A stretch of DNA of 64,000 nucleotides from Cellulomonas humilata (GCF_013359775.1 NZ_JABMCI010000067.1:245647-309646); one strand, 5' to 3'; positions 27,822 to 36,825 are shown, counted from the stretch's first letter. The notes: a model not told the origin generated them from the sequence alone. Made by a program: numbers and translations.

Positions 27822-28241
27822 TTACGAGGTCGGTGACGGGGGCGGCGACGTGGTGTCGCCCTCGCAGCCGTGGCTGATCACGAGCTGCGCATTGGTCTTG
27901 ACGCCGTTGTAGCTGGCGACGGCTGTTCCGATCAGCGCGGACGCGTTCTGGTAGGGGGCCATGAACTTGAAGGCGCCGTTTCCGGACTGCACCATCGACG
28001 ACGTCCCGGAGGGCAGCGTGATGTCCGCGGCGGTGGCCTTGTTGGCCGTGAGCACGAACAGCAGATAGGGCGCGACGCCGTCGTCGCAACGGTTGTCCTG
28101 GAGAGTTCCGTCGGAATTCAGCCCTTGCCCGGAATACGTGACCAGGTTGGGGTATCCGGGGTCGGCGGACGCCGACGAGACCACGCTGATTCCCAGGATG
28201 ACCAGGACCACAGCGCTGAGCAGTGCGATCAGCTTCCTCAC
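27822..28241 (-). CDS. Small secreted protein of unknown function
   Basis: The 139-aa protein starts at GTG 28241 behind GAGGAG. A signal peptide is obvious: MRKLIALLSAVVLVILGISV, then ASA at 24-26, with probable cleavage before Asp27. The mature part (about 113 aa) is acidic and polar, with two cysteines (DNRCDDG and SHGCEGD) that could form one disulphide, and a short Thr/Ser/Pro tail (TTSPPPSPTS). No family is recognised. It is monocistronic, bounded by a terminator downstream and a 206-bp gap upstream that separates it from the deoR gene. A cell-wall or extracellular role is likely but unspecified. Confidence 0.72.
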   Translation of the reverse strand: MRKLIALLSAVVLVILGISVVSSASADPGYPNLVTYSGQGLNSDGTLQDNRCDDGVAPYLLFVLTANKATAADITLPSGTSSMVQSGNGAFKFMAPYQNASALIGTAVASYNGVKTNAQLVISHGCEGDTTSPPPSPTS

Positions 28242-28447
28242 GAATGCTCCTCGGGGGTGTGAGGGGAGGGTGGGGCCGAGCGGGTCCGTTGCGGCGCGCC
28301 GGAATCAACCGACGCCGGGGACCCACCGGCACGGCTTTCCACTGCACGGAACACCGCCGTCACCCGGAGTGCATTCCTCGTTGAATGCCACCTGCCGGAC
28401 AAATCGGATGCTACTCCGGCAGTCCCGGGAAACCGCGGGTGAAGAAC

Positions 28448-29266
28448 TCAGCCGGCGTCCGGGGGAAGGACGACCTCGACGCCCGCTGCCTCCAGGGCCA
28501 CGGCAAGATCCGGGGGAGGAGGCGCGTCGGTGACCAGGTAGTCCGCACGCCCCAGCTCGGCGATCTGCGCGAACAGCCGGCGACCGAACTTGCTGGAGTC
28601 GGCGAGGACGGCGACCTTGGCCGACCGGTCCATCATCGCGCTCATCATCGCCGCCTCGCCGAGATTGCTGGTGGAGTAGCCGGCGTCGGCGTTGACCGCT
28701 CCGACGCCGATGAGGGCGAGGTCGCAGCGGATGTCGCGGTCCGCGCCGCTCTCGGTGGGGAACGTGACGGCGCCGATCGTGCCCTGCGCGCTCAGCCGGA
28801 CGACGCCGCCGAACACGTACAGGTCGCGGAACGCGAGCGGGTTGATCTCGGTCGGCATGCGCAGGGAGTTCGTCGCGACGGTGAGGTCGCGGTGCTCGGA
28901 CAGGTGGCGCGCGACCGCGAGGGTCGTGGTGCCGGCGTTGATCATGAGCGCTTCCCCATCCCGCACGAGGCCCGCCGCCAGCGCGCCGATCTGGTCCTTG
29001 GCCGAGGTCTGGAGCCGCAGCCGGACGTCCAGACCTGTGTCCGGACGGGGGACGGCCTGCGGGCTGATCGCGCCGCCGTGCGTGCGGATGAGGACGCCGT
29101 CGGCGTCGAGGGCGTCGAGGTCGCGCCGGATGGTGTCGGCGGAGACGTCGAACCGCTCGGCGAGGTTGGCGACGGTCACCTGTCCCTGCTCGGCGACGTA
29201 CGCCGCGAGGTCGGCCTTGCGGCCCGCGGGGAGGCGCCGTGACGTGCCGTCGGTGGTCGCTGACAT
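28448..29266 (-). CDS. DeoR-family regulator of the sugar cluster
   Basis: This 272-aa protein has an N-terminal DeoR winged helix with VTVANLAERFDVSADTIRRD followed by LDALDADGVLIRTHGGAI, the family signature. The C-terminal DeoRC sugar-phosphate-binding domain shows NAGTTTLAVARHL and the ligand-site region VNADAGYSTSNLGEAAMM. DeoR proteins sense phosphorylated sugars. It is divergent from an ABC importer and a set of sugar-phosphate enzymes, so a ligand such as a ketose phosphate made by that cluster is the natural inference. I took ATG 29266 because the upstream extension reads through a palindrome. The ribosome binding site is weak. Confidence 0.88.
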   Translation of the reverse strand: MSATTDGTSRRLPAGRKADLAAYVAEQGQVTVANLAERFDVSADTIRRDLDALDADGVLIRTHGGAISPQAVPRPDTGLDVRLRLQTSAKDQIGALAAGLVRDGEALMINAGTTTLAVARHLSEHRDLTVATNSLRMPTEINPLAFRDLYVFGGVVRLSAQGTIGAVTFPTESGADRDIRCDLALIGVGAVNADAGYSTSNLGEAAMMSAMMDRSAKVAVLADSSKFGRRLFAQIAELGRADYLVTDAPPPPDLAVALEAAGVEVVLPPDAG

Positions 29267-29288
29267 GGAACTACTGAACCACAGGTCT

Positions 29289-29310
29289 GCGGGTTTGTGC
29301 GAGAACCCGC
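29289..29310. promoter_or_regulatory. Inverted repeat upstream of deoR
   Basis: GCGGGTT at 29289-29295 and AACCCGC at 29304-29310 are perfect arms around an 8-base spacer, 22 bp upstream of the deoR start. It may be an autoregulatory operator or a leader hairpin. Confidence 0.45.
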
Positions 29311-29425
29311 ATGCAGGCGTGCCCTGCTCAGATCTGGCAGCGAACCAGACATTTGCCCAGTTCAGAGGCGAAGAACCAGGTAGATCGTGTGCGCCGGCGA
29401 TCGACACGGCCAGGTCACGGAGTGG

Positions 29426-29474
29426 TTGCGACTCGCAAGTACCGGTTGACGACGCACATCCACGGGTCTACGTT
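29426..29474 (+). promoter_or_regulatory. Sugar-operon promoter with adjacent palindrome
   Basis: TTGACG at 29446-29451 and TACGTT at 29469-29474 are separated by 17 bases, a good sigma-70-type promoter 65 bp before the binding-protein gene. TTGCGACTCGCAA at 29426-29438 is a perfect 5-3-5 palindrome ending seven bases before the -35 box, well placed for a regulator. Confidence 0.6.
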
Positions 29475-29539
29475 GGCGGAAACACGCAGAAGTGCGCAGA
29501 CAGTCGCACCAAGCGGCAGATTTCGAGGATGGGAGAGTC

Positions 29540-30826
29540 ATGAGCAAGGGCGCTCACGTAGGACGCTTCATTGCACTCACCGGTGTCACAGCACTTGCGC
29601 TCACGGCCTGCTCCGGGGGCGGCGGGTCCAGCTCGGACGGCGACGGCGACTCGGGGGGTGACGTCACTCTCGAGTTCTCGCAGTGGTGGGAGCCCGAGCT
29701 CCCCGACGGCGCGTTCCGCGAGCTGATGGACAAGTTCGAGGCCGAGAACCCCGGTATCACGGTCGATCTGCTGTCCGGCCCGTACGCCTCGACCAAGGAG
29801 CAGGTGGTCGCCGGTGCGGCCGCCGGCACCATGTCGGACGTCGTCGGCCTCGACGGCGCATGGGTCAGCGACTTCGCCGACCAGGGCGCGATCACCGACC
29901 TGTCCGCGGTCATGTCCGAGGCGGGCTACGACGAGTCGCAGCTGGCCAGCCAGGTCCAGGTGGACGGCAAGACCTACATGATCCCGGTGGTGAACTTCGT
30001 CTACCCGATGTTCACCAACGACGACCTGCTGGGCCAGGCGGGCGTCACGGCACCGCCCACCAACCGCACGGAGTTCGCGGACGCCGCCGCCAAGATCACC
30101 ACCGGTGACGCGCACGGCTGGATCCTCCCGCTCTCGCTCGAGGCCCCCAACGGCATCCAGAACGACGTCATGTCGTGGGTGTGGGCGTCCGGCGGCTCGA
30201 TGCTCAAGGACGGCCAGCCCGCCCTCACCGACAACGAGGACGTCACCAGCGCCACGGACTACATCCAGGGCCTGTGGGACGCCGGCGTCGTCGCCCCCGG
30301 CTCCTTCACCATGAAGGAGCAGGACAAGGTCGAGGAGTTCAGCAACGGCCGGGTCGGCATGATGATCGACTCGCTCGCCCACGTGAATCTCATCCGGGAG
30401 TCCAACCCGGATCTGAACTTCAGCATCTCGGCCATCCCGGCCGAGGACGACTACACCGGTGAGCGCGGCATCCCGTACGCCTCGTGGGGCATCGGCATCG
30501 CCGAGAACTCGGAGCACAAGGCCGAGGCGTTCAAGCTCGTCGAGTTCCTCATGAGCGAGGAGACCAACAGCGAGCTGTCGTCGATCGCCAACGCGTTCCC
30601 CGGTAACACGACCTCCGTGCCCGACTTCGTCGAGGAGGACGAGCTGTTCGCCACCGCGTTCGAGATCTACCAGTCGGGCTTCCCGGCGAACGAGTTCACC
30701 GGTCTGCCCGTGGCCGAGCAGCTCATGCGCGACTTCGGCGAGGAGTTCCAGAAGGCGCTCGACGGTCAGCAGTCGATGCAGGACGCGCTCGCCGCGGCCC
30801 AGACCAAGTGGGAAGAGGAGTTCTAG
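29540..30826 (+). CDS. ABC sugar transporter, substrate-binding lipoprotein
   Basis: The 428-aa extracellular binding protein of the CUT1 type begins at ATG 29540 behind GGGAGAG. The signal peptide ends in a lipobox LALTAC with Cys24, followed by a Gly/Ser/Asp linker. Family segments include DVTLEFSQWWEPELPDG, the ENPGITVDLLSG region, AAAGTMSDVVGLDGAWV and the C-terminal EFLMSEETN. It delivers an unknown saccharide to the two following permeases. A perfect 12-bp stem-loop after the stop separates it from the first permease gene, a common way to make more binding protein than permease. Sugar specificity cannot be read from sequence. Confidence 0.92.
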   Translation: MSKGAHVGRFIALTGVTALALTACSGGGGSSSDGDGDSGGDVTLEFSQWWEPELPDGAFRELMDKFEAENPGITVDLLSGPYASTKEQVVAGAAAGTMSDVVGLDGAWVSDFADQGAITDLSAVMSEAGYDESQLASQVQVDGKTYMIPVVNFVYPMFTNDDLLGQAGVTAPPTNRTEFADAAAKITTGDAHGWILPLSLEAPNGIQNDVMSWVWASGGSMLKDGQPALTDNEDVTSATDYIQGLWDAGVVAPGSFTMKEQDKVEEFSNGRVGMMIDSLAHVNLIRESNPDLNFSISAIPAEDDYTGERGIPYASWGIGIAENSEHKAEAFKLVEFLMSEETNSELSSIANAFPGNTTSVPDFVEEDELFATAFEIYQSGFPANEFTGLPVAEQLMRDFGEEFQKALDGQQSMQDALAAAQTKWEEEF

Positions 30827-30846
30827 GCCACCAGCCCGGAACGCCC

Positions 30847-30880
30847 GGGCCGCGCCGGACACGCATCGCCGGCGCGGCCC
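30847..30880 (+). terminator. Intra-operon stem-loop after the binding-protein gene
   Basis: GGGCCGCGCCGG at 30847-30858 pairs perfectly with CCGGCGCGGCCC at 30869-30880. It sits between the binding-protein and permease genes, and probably acts as an attenuator or 3'-end stabiliser, not a full terminator. Confidence 0.65.
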
Positions 30881-30902
30881 ACCCCCTCAGGGAGAGAGCC
30901 CC

Positions 30903-31874
30903 GTGTCCATGTCACAGACCACCAGCCCCGAAGCGGAGGCACGGCCCACCAGGGCCGCCCCGCCCCCCGGTGCAGACTCCGCCCGGACGCGCACCATCGG
31001 CCGGATCAAGCGCACGCTGACGCCCTACGGCTTCCTCAGCCCCACCGGCGTCCTCCTGATCATCCTGATGGTCACGCCGATCATCATGGTCGTCAGCTAC
31101 TCGCTGCTCGACGGCGTGATCACCAACAAGAACCCCGCGTTCGTGGGATTCGAGAACTACGTCGAGGTGCTCACCGACCCGGTGTTCTTCACCGCGGTGC
31201 GCAACACGCTCGTGTTCACCATCTCGTCCGTGGTCGTGCACTTCGTGATCGGCCTGGCATTCGCCCTGCTGCTGAACTCGCCGCTGCTGGGCAACCGGAG
31301 CAAGGCGTTCTTCCGGGTGCTCTACATCCTCCCGTGGCTGTTCACGGTGGCGATCGTGGCGGTGCTCTGGCGGCTGCTGCTCAGCCCGAACGGCGTCATC
31401 AACTACCTGCTCGGCACCACCGGGATCACCGACGGCAACACCGAGTGGCTGGCCAACCCCTCGACCGCGCTGGCGGCCGTCACGTTCATCAACATCTGGT
31501 CCGGCTACCCGTTCTTCATGATCTCGCTGCTGGCCGGCCTGCAGGGCATTCCCCGGGACCTGTACGAGGCGGCGAAGGTCGACGGCGCCGGCGCGCTGGC
31601 GCAGTTCCGCAACGTCACGCTCCCGCAGCTGAAGCCGATCATCATCTCGATGGCGCTCCTGGACTTCATCTGGACGACGCAGCAGTTCGCGCTCATCTGG
31701 ATGACCACCGGCGGCGGACCCATCAACTCCACCGAGGTGCTCTCCACGTTCACCTACAAGCTCGCGTTCACCGAGTACGAGTTCTCGGTGGCCTCCGCCT
31801 CCGCCGTCCTCGTGCTCCTCATGTCGATGGTTCTCGCGTTCTTCTACGTGCGGCACCAGAAGGCGAGGGACTGA
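30903..31874 (+). CDS. ABC sugar transporter permease 1 (MalF type)
   Basis: The 323-aa inner-membrane permease has about six transmembrane segments after a 50-residue basic N terminus. The EAA loop reads YEAAKVDGAGALAQFRNVTLP, the site that docks the ATPase. GTG 30903 has GGAG eight bases upstream; ATG 30909 is an alternative. It ends one base before the next permease. No ATPase gene lies in the cluster, so the importer presumably uses a shared MsiK-type ATPase, as is usual in actinobacteria. Confidence 0.92.
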   Translation: MSMSQTTSPEAEARPTRAAPPPGADSARTRTIGRIKRTLTPYGFLSPTGVLLIILMVTPIIMVVSYSLLDGVITNKNPAFVGFENYVEVLTDPVFFTAVRNTLVFTISSVVVHFVIGLAFALLLNSPLLGNRSKAFFRVLYILPWLFTVAIVAVLWRLLLSPNGVINYLLGTTGITDGNTEWLANPSTALAAVTFINIWSGYPFFMISLLAGLQGIPRDLYEAAKVDGAGALAQFRNVTLPQLKPIIISMALLDFIWTTQQFALIWMTTGGGPINSTEVLSTFTYKLAFTEYEFSVASASAVLVLLMSMVLAFFYVRHQKARD

Positions 31875-31875
31875 G

Positions 31876-32760
31876 ATGACCACGCTGGCCACCCCGGCGC
31901 TGACCGCCGAGCGCCCCGCACTGCGCACACCGCCCAAGCACACCGGCAAGAAGGTGGCGGTCATCGTCGCCCTGGTCGTCGGTGCCTGCTTCTCGGCGCT
32001 GCCCGTGGTGTGGATGCTCTCGAGCTCGTTCAAGTCGAACCCGGAGATCTTCGAGTTCCCGCCGCGCCTCATCACGCCGGGCTTCTCGTTCGACGCGTAC
32101 ACGACGATCCTCACCGACCCCACCAAGCTGCGGTTCTTCTTCAACAGCTACGTCATCGCGCTCGCGGTGACCGCCTTGTCGCTGGTCGTCGCGGTGCACG
32201 CGGCGTACGCCTTCAGCCGGTACGAGTTCTGGGGGAAGAAGACGATCAACGTGGTCGTCGTCTCCGTCCAGGCCGTCCCGCCGATCACGTTGCTGATCCC
32301 GTACTTCGGGCTCGTCGTGGCGCTCAAGCTCTATAACACCTACCAGGGCCTGATCCTCACCTACATGGTGTTCACGCTGCCGTACGCGATCATCATGATG
32401 ACGGGGTATTTCAATACCCTTCCCAAAGAGCTGGACGAGGCCGTCAAGGTGGACGGGGCCGGTCCGCTGACCGCATTGTGGCGCATTCTCATGCCCATCT
32501 CGGTACCGGGCCTGGTGTCGGTCGGCGTGTACACGTTCATGATCTGCTGGAACGAGTTCCTCTTCGCGCTGACGCTGACCAGGACCGAAGACATGCGCAC
32601 GGTCCCCATCGGTATCCAGCTGCTCATGGGCCAGCACTCGTACGAATGGAACGAGATGATGGCGATGAGCATTCTCGGGTGCATTCCCGTGCTGCTCCTC
32701 TTCCTCTTCTTCCAGCGCTACTTCATCGGGGGGATGACCGCCGGCGCCGTGAAGATCTAG
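31876..32760 (+). CDS. ABC sugar transporter permease 2 (MalG type)
   Basis: The 294-aa second permease of the CUT1 importer has six predicted spans and the EAA motif LDEAVKVDGAGPLTALWRILM, ending in QRYFIGGMTAGAVKI, the typical MalG tail. Several codons here (ata, ttt and att in the 32330-32500 stretch) are less GC-biased than the neighbours, a mild local oddity. It pairs with permease 1, the start being one base after its stop. The aldolase gene follows after 46 bases that carry an AGGAAAG ribosome binding site. Confidence 0.92.
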   Translation: MTTLATPALTAERPALRTPPKHTGKKVAVIVALVVGACFSALPVVWMLSSSFKSNPEIFEFPPRLITPGFSFDAYTTILTDPTKLRFFFNSYVIALAVTALSLVVAVHAAYAFSRYEFWGKKTINVVVVSVQAVPPITLLIPYFGLVVALKLYNTYQGLILTYMVFTLPYAIIMMTGYFNTLPKELDEAVKVDGAGPLTALWRILMPISVPGLVSVGVYTFMICWNEFLFALTLTRTEDMRTVPIGIQLLMGQHSYEWNEMMAMSILGCIPVLLLFLFFQRYFIGGMTAGAVKI

Positions 32761-32806
32761 TACCCCCCAATCCTCAGAAACACACACACAGGAAAGTTGA
32801 CACACC

Positions 32807-33673
32807 ATGTTGATGAACGGCCGAGACCTGCTCGCGGTGGCGAACGAGAACTACTTCGCCATCCCCGCCTTCAACATCAGCGACTACGCGATGGGCAAGG
32901 GGATCTTCGAGATCTCCGAGAAGCTGAACGCCCCGCTGATCGTCGCCATCCACCCGGACGAGGTGTCGCACATCGGTGGCGACGCGCTGGCCGCGCTCAT
33001 CCAGCGCGCGCACCGCTCGTCCGTGCCGGTCGCCATCCACTGGGACCACGGCGGCACCTACGAGCAGGTGCTCCTGGCGATCCAGCTCGGGTTCACGTCG
33101 GCCATGATCGACGCGTCGATGCAGCCGTTCGAGGACAACGTCGCGATCACCACGAAGGTCGTCGACACCGCGCACGCGGTCGGCCTGTCGGTCGAGGGCG
33201 AGCTGGGCACCATCGGCAAGCTCGACGAGCAGGCGGAGGACGGCGTGCTCGTCGACCAGATCGCGTTCACCGACCCCGCCGAGGCCGTCGAGTACGTCCA
33301 GCGCACCGGCGTGGACAGCCTCGCGATCGCCATCGGCACCGCGCACGGCCTGTACCCGAAGCACGTGACCCCCCAGCTGAAGCTCGACCTGCTCCAGCAG
33401 ATCAAGGCGCTCCTGCCCATCCCGCTGGTGCTGCACGGCGGCTCGGGCAACCCGGACGACGAGATCGGTCAGTCGGTCAAGCTCGGGGTCAACAAGATCA
33501 ACATCTCGAGCGACATCAAGGTGGCGTACCACGACAAGATGCGGGAGATCCTGGCGGACACCTCGCTGCGTGAGCCCAACTCGATCCAGCCGCCGTGCAT
33601 CGCCGCGATGCAGGAGGTCGCCGCCCAGAAGATCCACCTGTTCGACGCGGCCGGCAAGGCCGACCTGTACTGA
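32807..33673 (+). CDS. Class II ketose-bisphosphate aldolase
   Basis: The 288-aa zinc aldolase belongs to the FbaA/GatY/KbaY group. Visible elements are FAIPAFNISDY at the N terminus, the zinc-site IHWDHGG, SAMIDASMQPFEDN, SVEGELGTIGK, the histidine in AIGTAHGLYP, LVLHGGSGNPDDE and INISSDIK in the phosphate site. It resembles the tagatose-bisphosphate branch as much as glycolytic Fba. ATG 32807 follows AGGAAAG; ATG 32813 is an alternative. In this cluster it would cleave a ketose 1,6-bisphosphate made by the following kinase to two triose phosphates. Confidence 0.88.
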   Translation: MLMNGRDLLAVANENYFAIPAFNISDYAMGKGIFEISEKLNAPLIVAIHPDEVSHIGGDALAALIQRAHRSSVPVAIHWDHGGTYEQVLLAIQLGFTSAMIDASMQPFEDNVAITTKVVDTAHAVGLSVEGELGTIGKLDEQAEDGVLVDQIAFTDPAEAVEYVQRTGVDSLAIAIGTAHGLYPKHVTPQLKLDLLQQIKALLPIPLVLHGGSGNPDDEIGQSVKLGVNKINISSDIKVAYHDKMREILADTSLREPNSIQPPCIAAMQEVAAQKIHLFDAAGKADLY

Positions 33674-33710
33674 CCGGTCCGGACACGACGCGCGAAGGAG
33701 CAGCCGACCG

Positions 33711-34901
33711 ATGAGCACGAGGTTCGTGCTGGGCATGGGTGGCACGGTCGACTACGAGATCCGCTGGGACGCGGCCGTGCTGGAGCAGCTGGCCGCGGAG
33801 CACCGGATCGGTCCCGAGGACCTCGACCTGCGCGCGCCGGTCGAGTCGGTGCGCGACCTCGTGCGGAGCCTGCTGGCGTTCGTCCGCGACGGTGTCGGGG
33901 GAGAGCGGTTCGTCGCCTCCTCCGACATCGTCGAGGCGGTCGCCGCCCGGTTCACCAAGGCGATCACCCTGGGCGGCACGTGCGTGCGGGCGGCGATCGC
34001 GATGGACGTGCTCGGGGTGCCGAGCACGATGCACCTGGTGTCCATCGACGACACCGTGCGTCGGCTGCTGCCCGCGTCCGTCGACTACGTGTCGAGCGCC
34101 GAGCACGACTCCCGCGACCCGCACCTGATCGTGCAGTACCCCGCCGGCGCCCGGGTGCGGGTGGGCGAGGTCGAGCTCGTCGCCCCGCACCCCAACCGGA
34201 TCATCTACGCCAACGACCCGCCGCACCGCGAGCTGCGGATCGCCGCGGACCTCCCGGACGCGCTGCGGACGGCCGACGTCTTCCTGCTCTCGTCGTTCAA
34301 CGTGATCCAGGACCCGGACACGCTCGAGTCCCGCCTGGCGCAGGTGCGCGACGCCATGCGCACCATGCCCCCGGACTCGCTGGTGGTGTTCGAGGACGCC
34401 GGCTACCACGTGCCCGAGCTGAGCCGGCGCGTGCGGGACGAGATGGTGTGGTCGGCTGACGTCTACAGCCTCAACGAGGACGAGATGCAGGCCTACCTCG
34501 GCCGCGAGGTGGACCTGCTCGACGCGTCGACGGTCGCGAAGGCGGTCGCCGAGCTGCACCACCTGGTCCCTGCGCCGACGCTGGTGGTGCACAGCAAGTA
34601 CTGGGCCCTCGCGGTAGGTCAGCGAGCGGCCGCACTGGGGCCGTCGCTCGTCGGGGGCATCACGATGGCGAGCACGCGCTACCGGCTCGGCGACGAGTTC
34701 ACGGCGGAGGACTACGCGGCGACCGCTGCCACGACCCTGAGCGGGTCGACCCGACGTCTCGCGTCGGAGGTCGCGGACCTGCTCGGCGCCGACGCGTGCG
34801 TGGTGCCGGCGCTGGACCTGAGCGACGTCGCGGCGCCGACGACGATCGGGCTCGGCGACTCGTTCGTCGGGGGCTTCCTCGCGGCGCTGGACCGGCGATG
34901 A
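33711..34901 (+). CDS. ADP-dependent phosphofructokinase/glucokinase family sugar kinase
   Basis: The 396-aa protein looks like a member of the ADP-dependent PFK/GK (PF04587) branch of the ribokinase superfamily, best known from archaea. The C-terminal catalytic motif TTIGLGDSFVGGF (Asp near residue 382) supplies the base. VYSLNEDEMQAYLGR and LVVHSKYWALAVG are the corresponding metal and nucleotide-site segments, and NRIIYANDPPHREL is also family-like. AAGGAG lies ten bases before the ATG. Position between an aldolase and a ManA-like isomerase suggests it phosphorylates a ketose 6-phosphate. ADP versus ATP use cannot be told from sequence, and an ordinary PfkB-like specificity remains possible. 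Confidence 0.75.
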   Translation: MSTRFVLGMGGTVDYEIRWDAAVLEQLAAEHRIGPEDLDLRAPVESVRDLVRSLLAFVRDGVGGERFVASSDIVEAVAARFTKAITLGGTCVRAAIAMDVLGVPSTMHLVSIDDTVRRLLPASVDYVSSAEHDSRDPHLIVQYPAGARVRVGEVELVAPHPNRIIYANDPPHRELRIAADLPDALRTADVFLLSSFNVIQDPDTLESRLAQVRDAMRTMPPDSLVVFEDAGYHVPELSRRVRDEMVWSADVYSLNEDEMQAYLGREVDLLDASTVAKAVAELHHLVPAPTLVVHSKYWALAVGQRAAALGPSLVGGITMASTRYRLGDEFTAEDYAATAATTLSGSTRRLASEVADLLGADACVVPALDLSDVAAPTTIGLGDSFVGGFLAALDRR

Positions 34902-35842
34902 CCGCCTGGACCGAGCTGACCGACGACGGCCGGATCTCCCTGCCGGAGGCGCTCGCGACCGTCGAGGTGCGGGGTGGGGTGATCGCCGTGCGGCTGGCCG
35001 GGGGGCTCGCGTTCGACGTCCTGCCCGACCGTGGCCTCGACCTCGGCGCCACCTGGTGGGGCTCGACGCCCGTCGCGTGGCGCTCCCCGAACCCCGTCGA
35101 CCCGGGACCCGGCCGGGACTGGGAGTCGCGCTTCCTCGGCGGGCTCCTGGCCACCTGCGGCCCGGACAACATCGGCGAGCCGCGCGGCTCGTCGGGCCAG
35201 CACGGGACCCACCACCTCACTCCCGCCGCCGACGTGCACTGGTCGCGGGAGCGGGTGGGGGACGCCTGGCAGGTGTGCGTGACGGGCACGGTCGCGCACA
35301 CCTCGCTGGGCGGCCCGCGCATCCTGGTCGAGCGGTCGATCGTGGCGGCGACCGGTGTCCCCGCGGTCGAGGTCCGCGACGTCGTCCGCAACGTCGGGGA
35401 CGAGCCGGTCGGCGTCCCGCTGCTCTACCACGTCAACCTCGGTGCGCCGCTCCTGCGCCCCGGTGTGCGCCTGCACGTCGACGCGGACGAGTGGGTGGTC
35501 CGGGAACCGCTCCCGGAGGGTCGCCACCCGCTGGTCACCCCGGCGCCGGCGTCCGGTCTGGCGCCCGTGGTCGCCGAGCACGTCGGCGTGCGTGGCGCGC
35601 GTGCGACGCTCGTCGGCGACGAGGAGCTCCCCGACGTCGTCGTCACCTGGACCGGCGCGACGCTGCCGCGGCTGTGCACGTGGAGCTGGCCCGCCCGCGG
35701 CGCGTACGTGCTCGGCGTCGAACCCACCAACGCGCCCCTGTTCGGCCCCGAGAGGGACCTGCCGCACGCCGGCGCTCCCGTGCTCGAACCCGGTGCGACC
35801 TGGCGCACGGGCGTCCGCATCGCGATCGAGGAATCCTCATGA
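34898..35842 (+). CDS. DUF4432 aldose 1-epimerase-like protein
   Basis: This 314-aa protein starts with an ATG overlapping the kinase stop (ATGA). It has the galactose-mutarotase-like beta sandwich signals of the DUF4432 family: FDVLPDRGLDLGATWWG, GLLATCGPDNIGEP, HGTHHLTPA, LLYHVNLGAPLL and the late VLGVEPTNAPLFG. Such proteins bind sugars, and some act as mutarotases or epimerases. In this operon it could interconvert anomers of the imported sugar. The exact reaction is not established for most members of the family. Confidence 0.82.
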   Translation: MTAWTELTDDGRISLPEALATVEVRGGVIAVRLAGGLAFDVLPDRGLDLGATWWGSTPVAWRSPNPVDPGPGRDWESRFLGGLLATCGPDNIGEPRGSSGQHGTHHLTPAADVHWSRERVGDAWQVCVTGTVAHTSLGGPRILVERSIVAATGVPAVEVRDVVRNVGDEPVGVPLLYHVNLGAPLLRPGVRLHVDADEWVVREPLPEGRHPLVTPAPASGLAPVVAEHVGVRGARATLVGDEELPDVVVTWTGATLPRLCTWSWPARGAYVLGVEPTNAPLFGPERDLPHAGAPVLEPGATWRTGVRIAIEESS

Positions 35843-36825
35843 AGCCGCTGTTCCTGCCCGCCAACCAGCCCGCCGGCCGGTTCTACGCCGGAGGCCGCCA
35901 GATCTCCGACTTCCGCGGCACCGGGCCGGCAGCCAGCCACGAGCCCGAGGACTGGGTGGGATCGGCGACCTCGGTGTTCGGGCACGAGCCGGTCGGTCTG
36001 ACCGTGCTCCCCGACGGCCGGCTGCTCCGCGACGCGATCGACGCGAACCCCGTGGACTGGCTGGGTGCCGAGCACGTCGCCGCATTCGGCTCCGACCCGG
36101 CCCTGCTGGTCAAGCTGCTCGACGCCGGCCAGCGCCTGCCGGTGCACGCCCACCCGGACGTCCCGTTCGCCGCCGAGCACCTCGGTCTCGCGCACGGCAA
36201 GACCGAGGCGTGGGTGGTGCTCGAGCCCGCCCGCGTGCACCTGGGGTTCACGCGGGACGTCGACGTCGACGAGCTGACCGGCTGGGTGCGGGCGCAGGAC
36301 ACCGACGCGATGCTCGGGGCGATGCACGTGCTCGACCTCGACGCGGGCGACGCGGTGCTTGTCCCCGCCGGCCTCCCGCACGCGATCGGCCAGGGCGCGT
36401 TCGTCGTCGAGCTCCAGGAGCCGACCGACCTGTCGATCCTGCTGGAGTGGTCCGGGTTCGAGATCGACGGGGCCGCCGACGGGCATCTCGGGCTGGGGTT
36501 CGACGTCGCGCTCGCAGCGGTGGACCGGCGCGGCTGGACCGCCGAGGAGATCGCCCGGCTGCGCGGTGCGACCGCGGCGTCCTCGGGGGACCTGCTGCCC
36601 GAGGCGGCGGCCTTCTTCCGGGTGGAGCGGTGGACCGGTGCGCGTGAGCTCGACGCGGGACTCGCGGTGCTCGTCGTCGTCGCGGGCGACGGCGTCCTCG
36701 TGGCGGGTGGGGAGTCGTCTCCGCTGCGGCGCGGACAGACGGTCCTGCTCCCCGCCATCGTCGGTCGCGTCGCGCTCGAAGGCGCCGGGCTCCAGGTCGT
36801 CGTCTGCCGCCCGCCGCGTCCCTGA
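35839..36825 (+). CDS. manA: Class I mannose-6-phosphate isomerase-like protein
   Basis: The 328-aa cupin-fold isomerase begins with an ATG that overlaps the DUF4432 stop (ATGA). Zinc-site elements are LPVHAHPDVPFA, the acidic HGKTEAWVVLE, and LPHAIGQGAFVVELQE. It interconverts an aldose 6-phosphate and a ketose 6-phosphate in the usual reaction. It is shorter than enterobacterial ManA and diverges in the C-terminal domain, so the substrate may not be mannose 6-phosphate. It closes the sugar operon and would feed the ADP-type kinase. The symbol is assigned by family only. Confidence 0.8.
   Translation: MKPLFLPANQPAGRFYAGGRQISDFRGTGPAASHEPEDWVGSATSVFGHEPVGLTVLPDGRLLRDAIDANPVDWLGAEHVAAFGSDPALLVKLLDAGQRLPVHAHPDVPFAAEHLGLAHGKTEAWVVLEPARVHLGFTRDVDVDELTGWVRAQDTDAMLGAMHVLDLDAGDAVLVPAGLPHAIGQGAFVVELQEPTDLSILLEWSGFEIDGAADGHLGLGFDVALAAVDRRGWTAEEIARLRGATAASSGDLLPEAAAFFRVERWTGARELDAGLAVLVVVAGDGVLVAGGESSPLRRGQTVLLPAIVGRVALEGAGLQVVVCRPPRP

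Noticed and set aside
32330..32500. Locally lower GC in permease 2, as a sign of transfer
   Set aside because: The stretch is short, the gene is collinear with its operon, and hydrophobic codons explain part of the shift.
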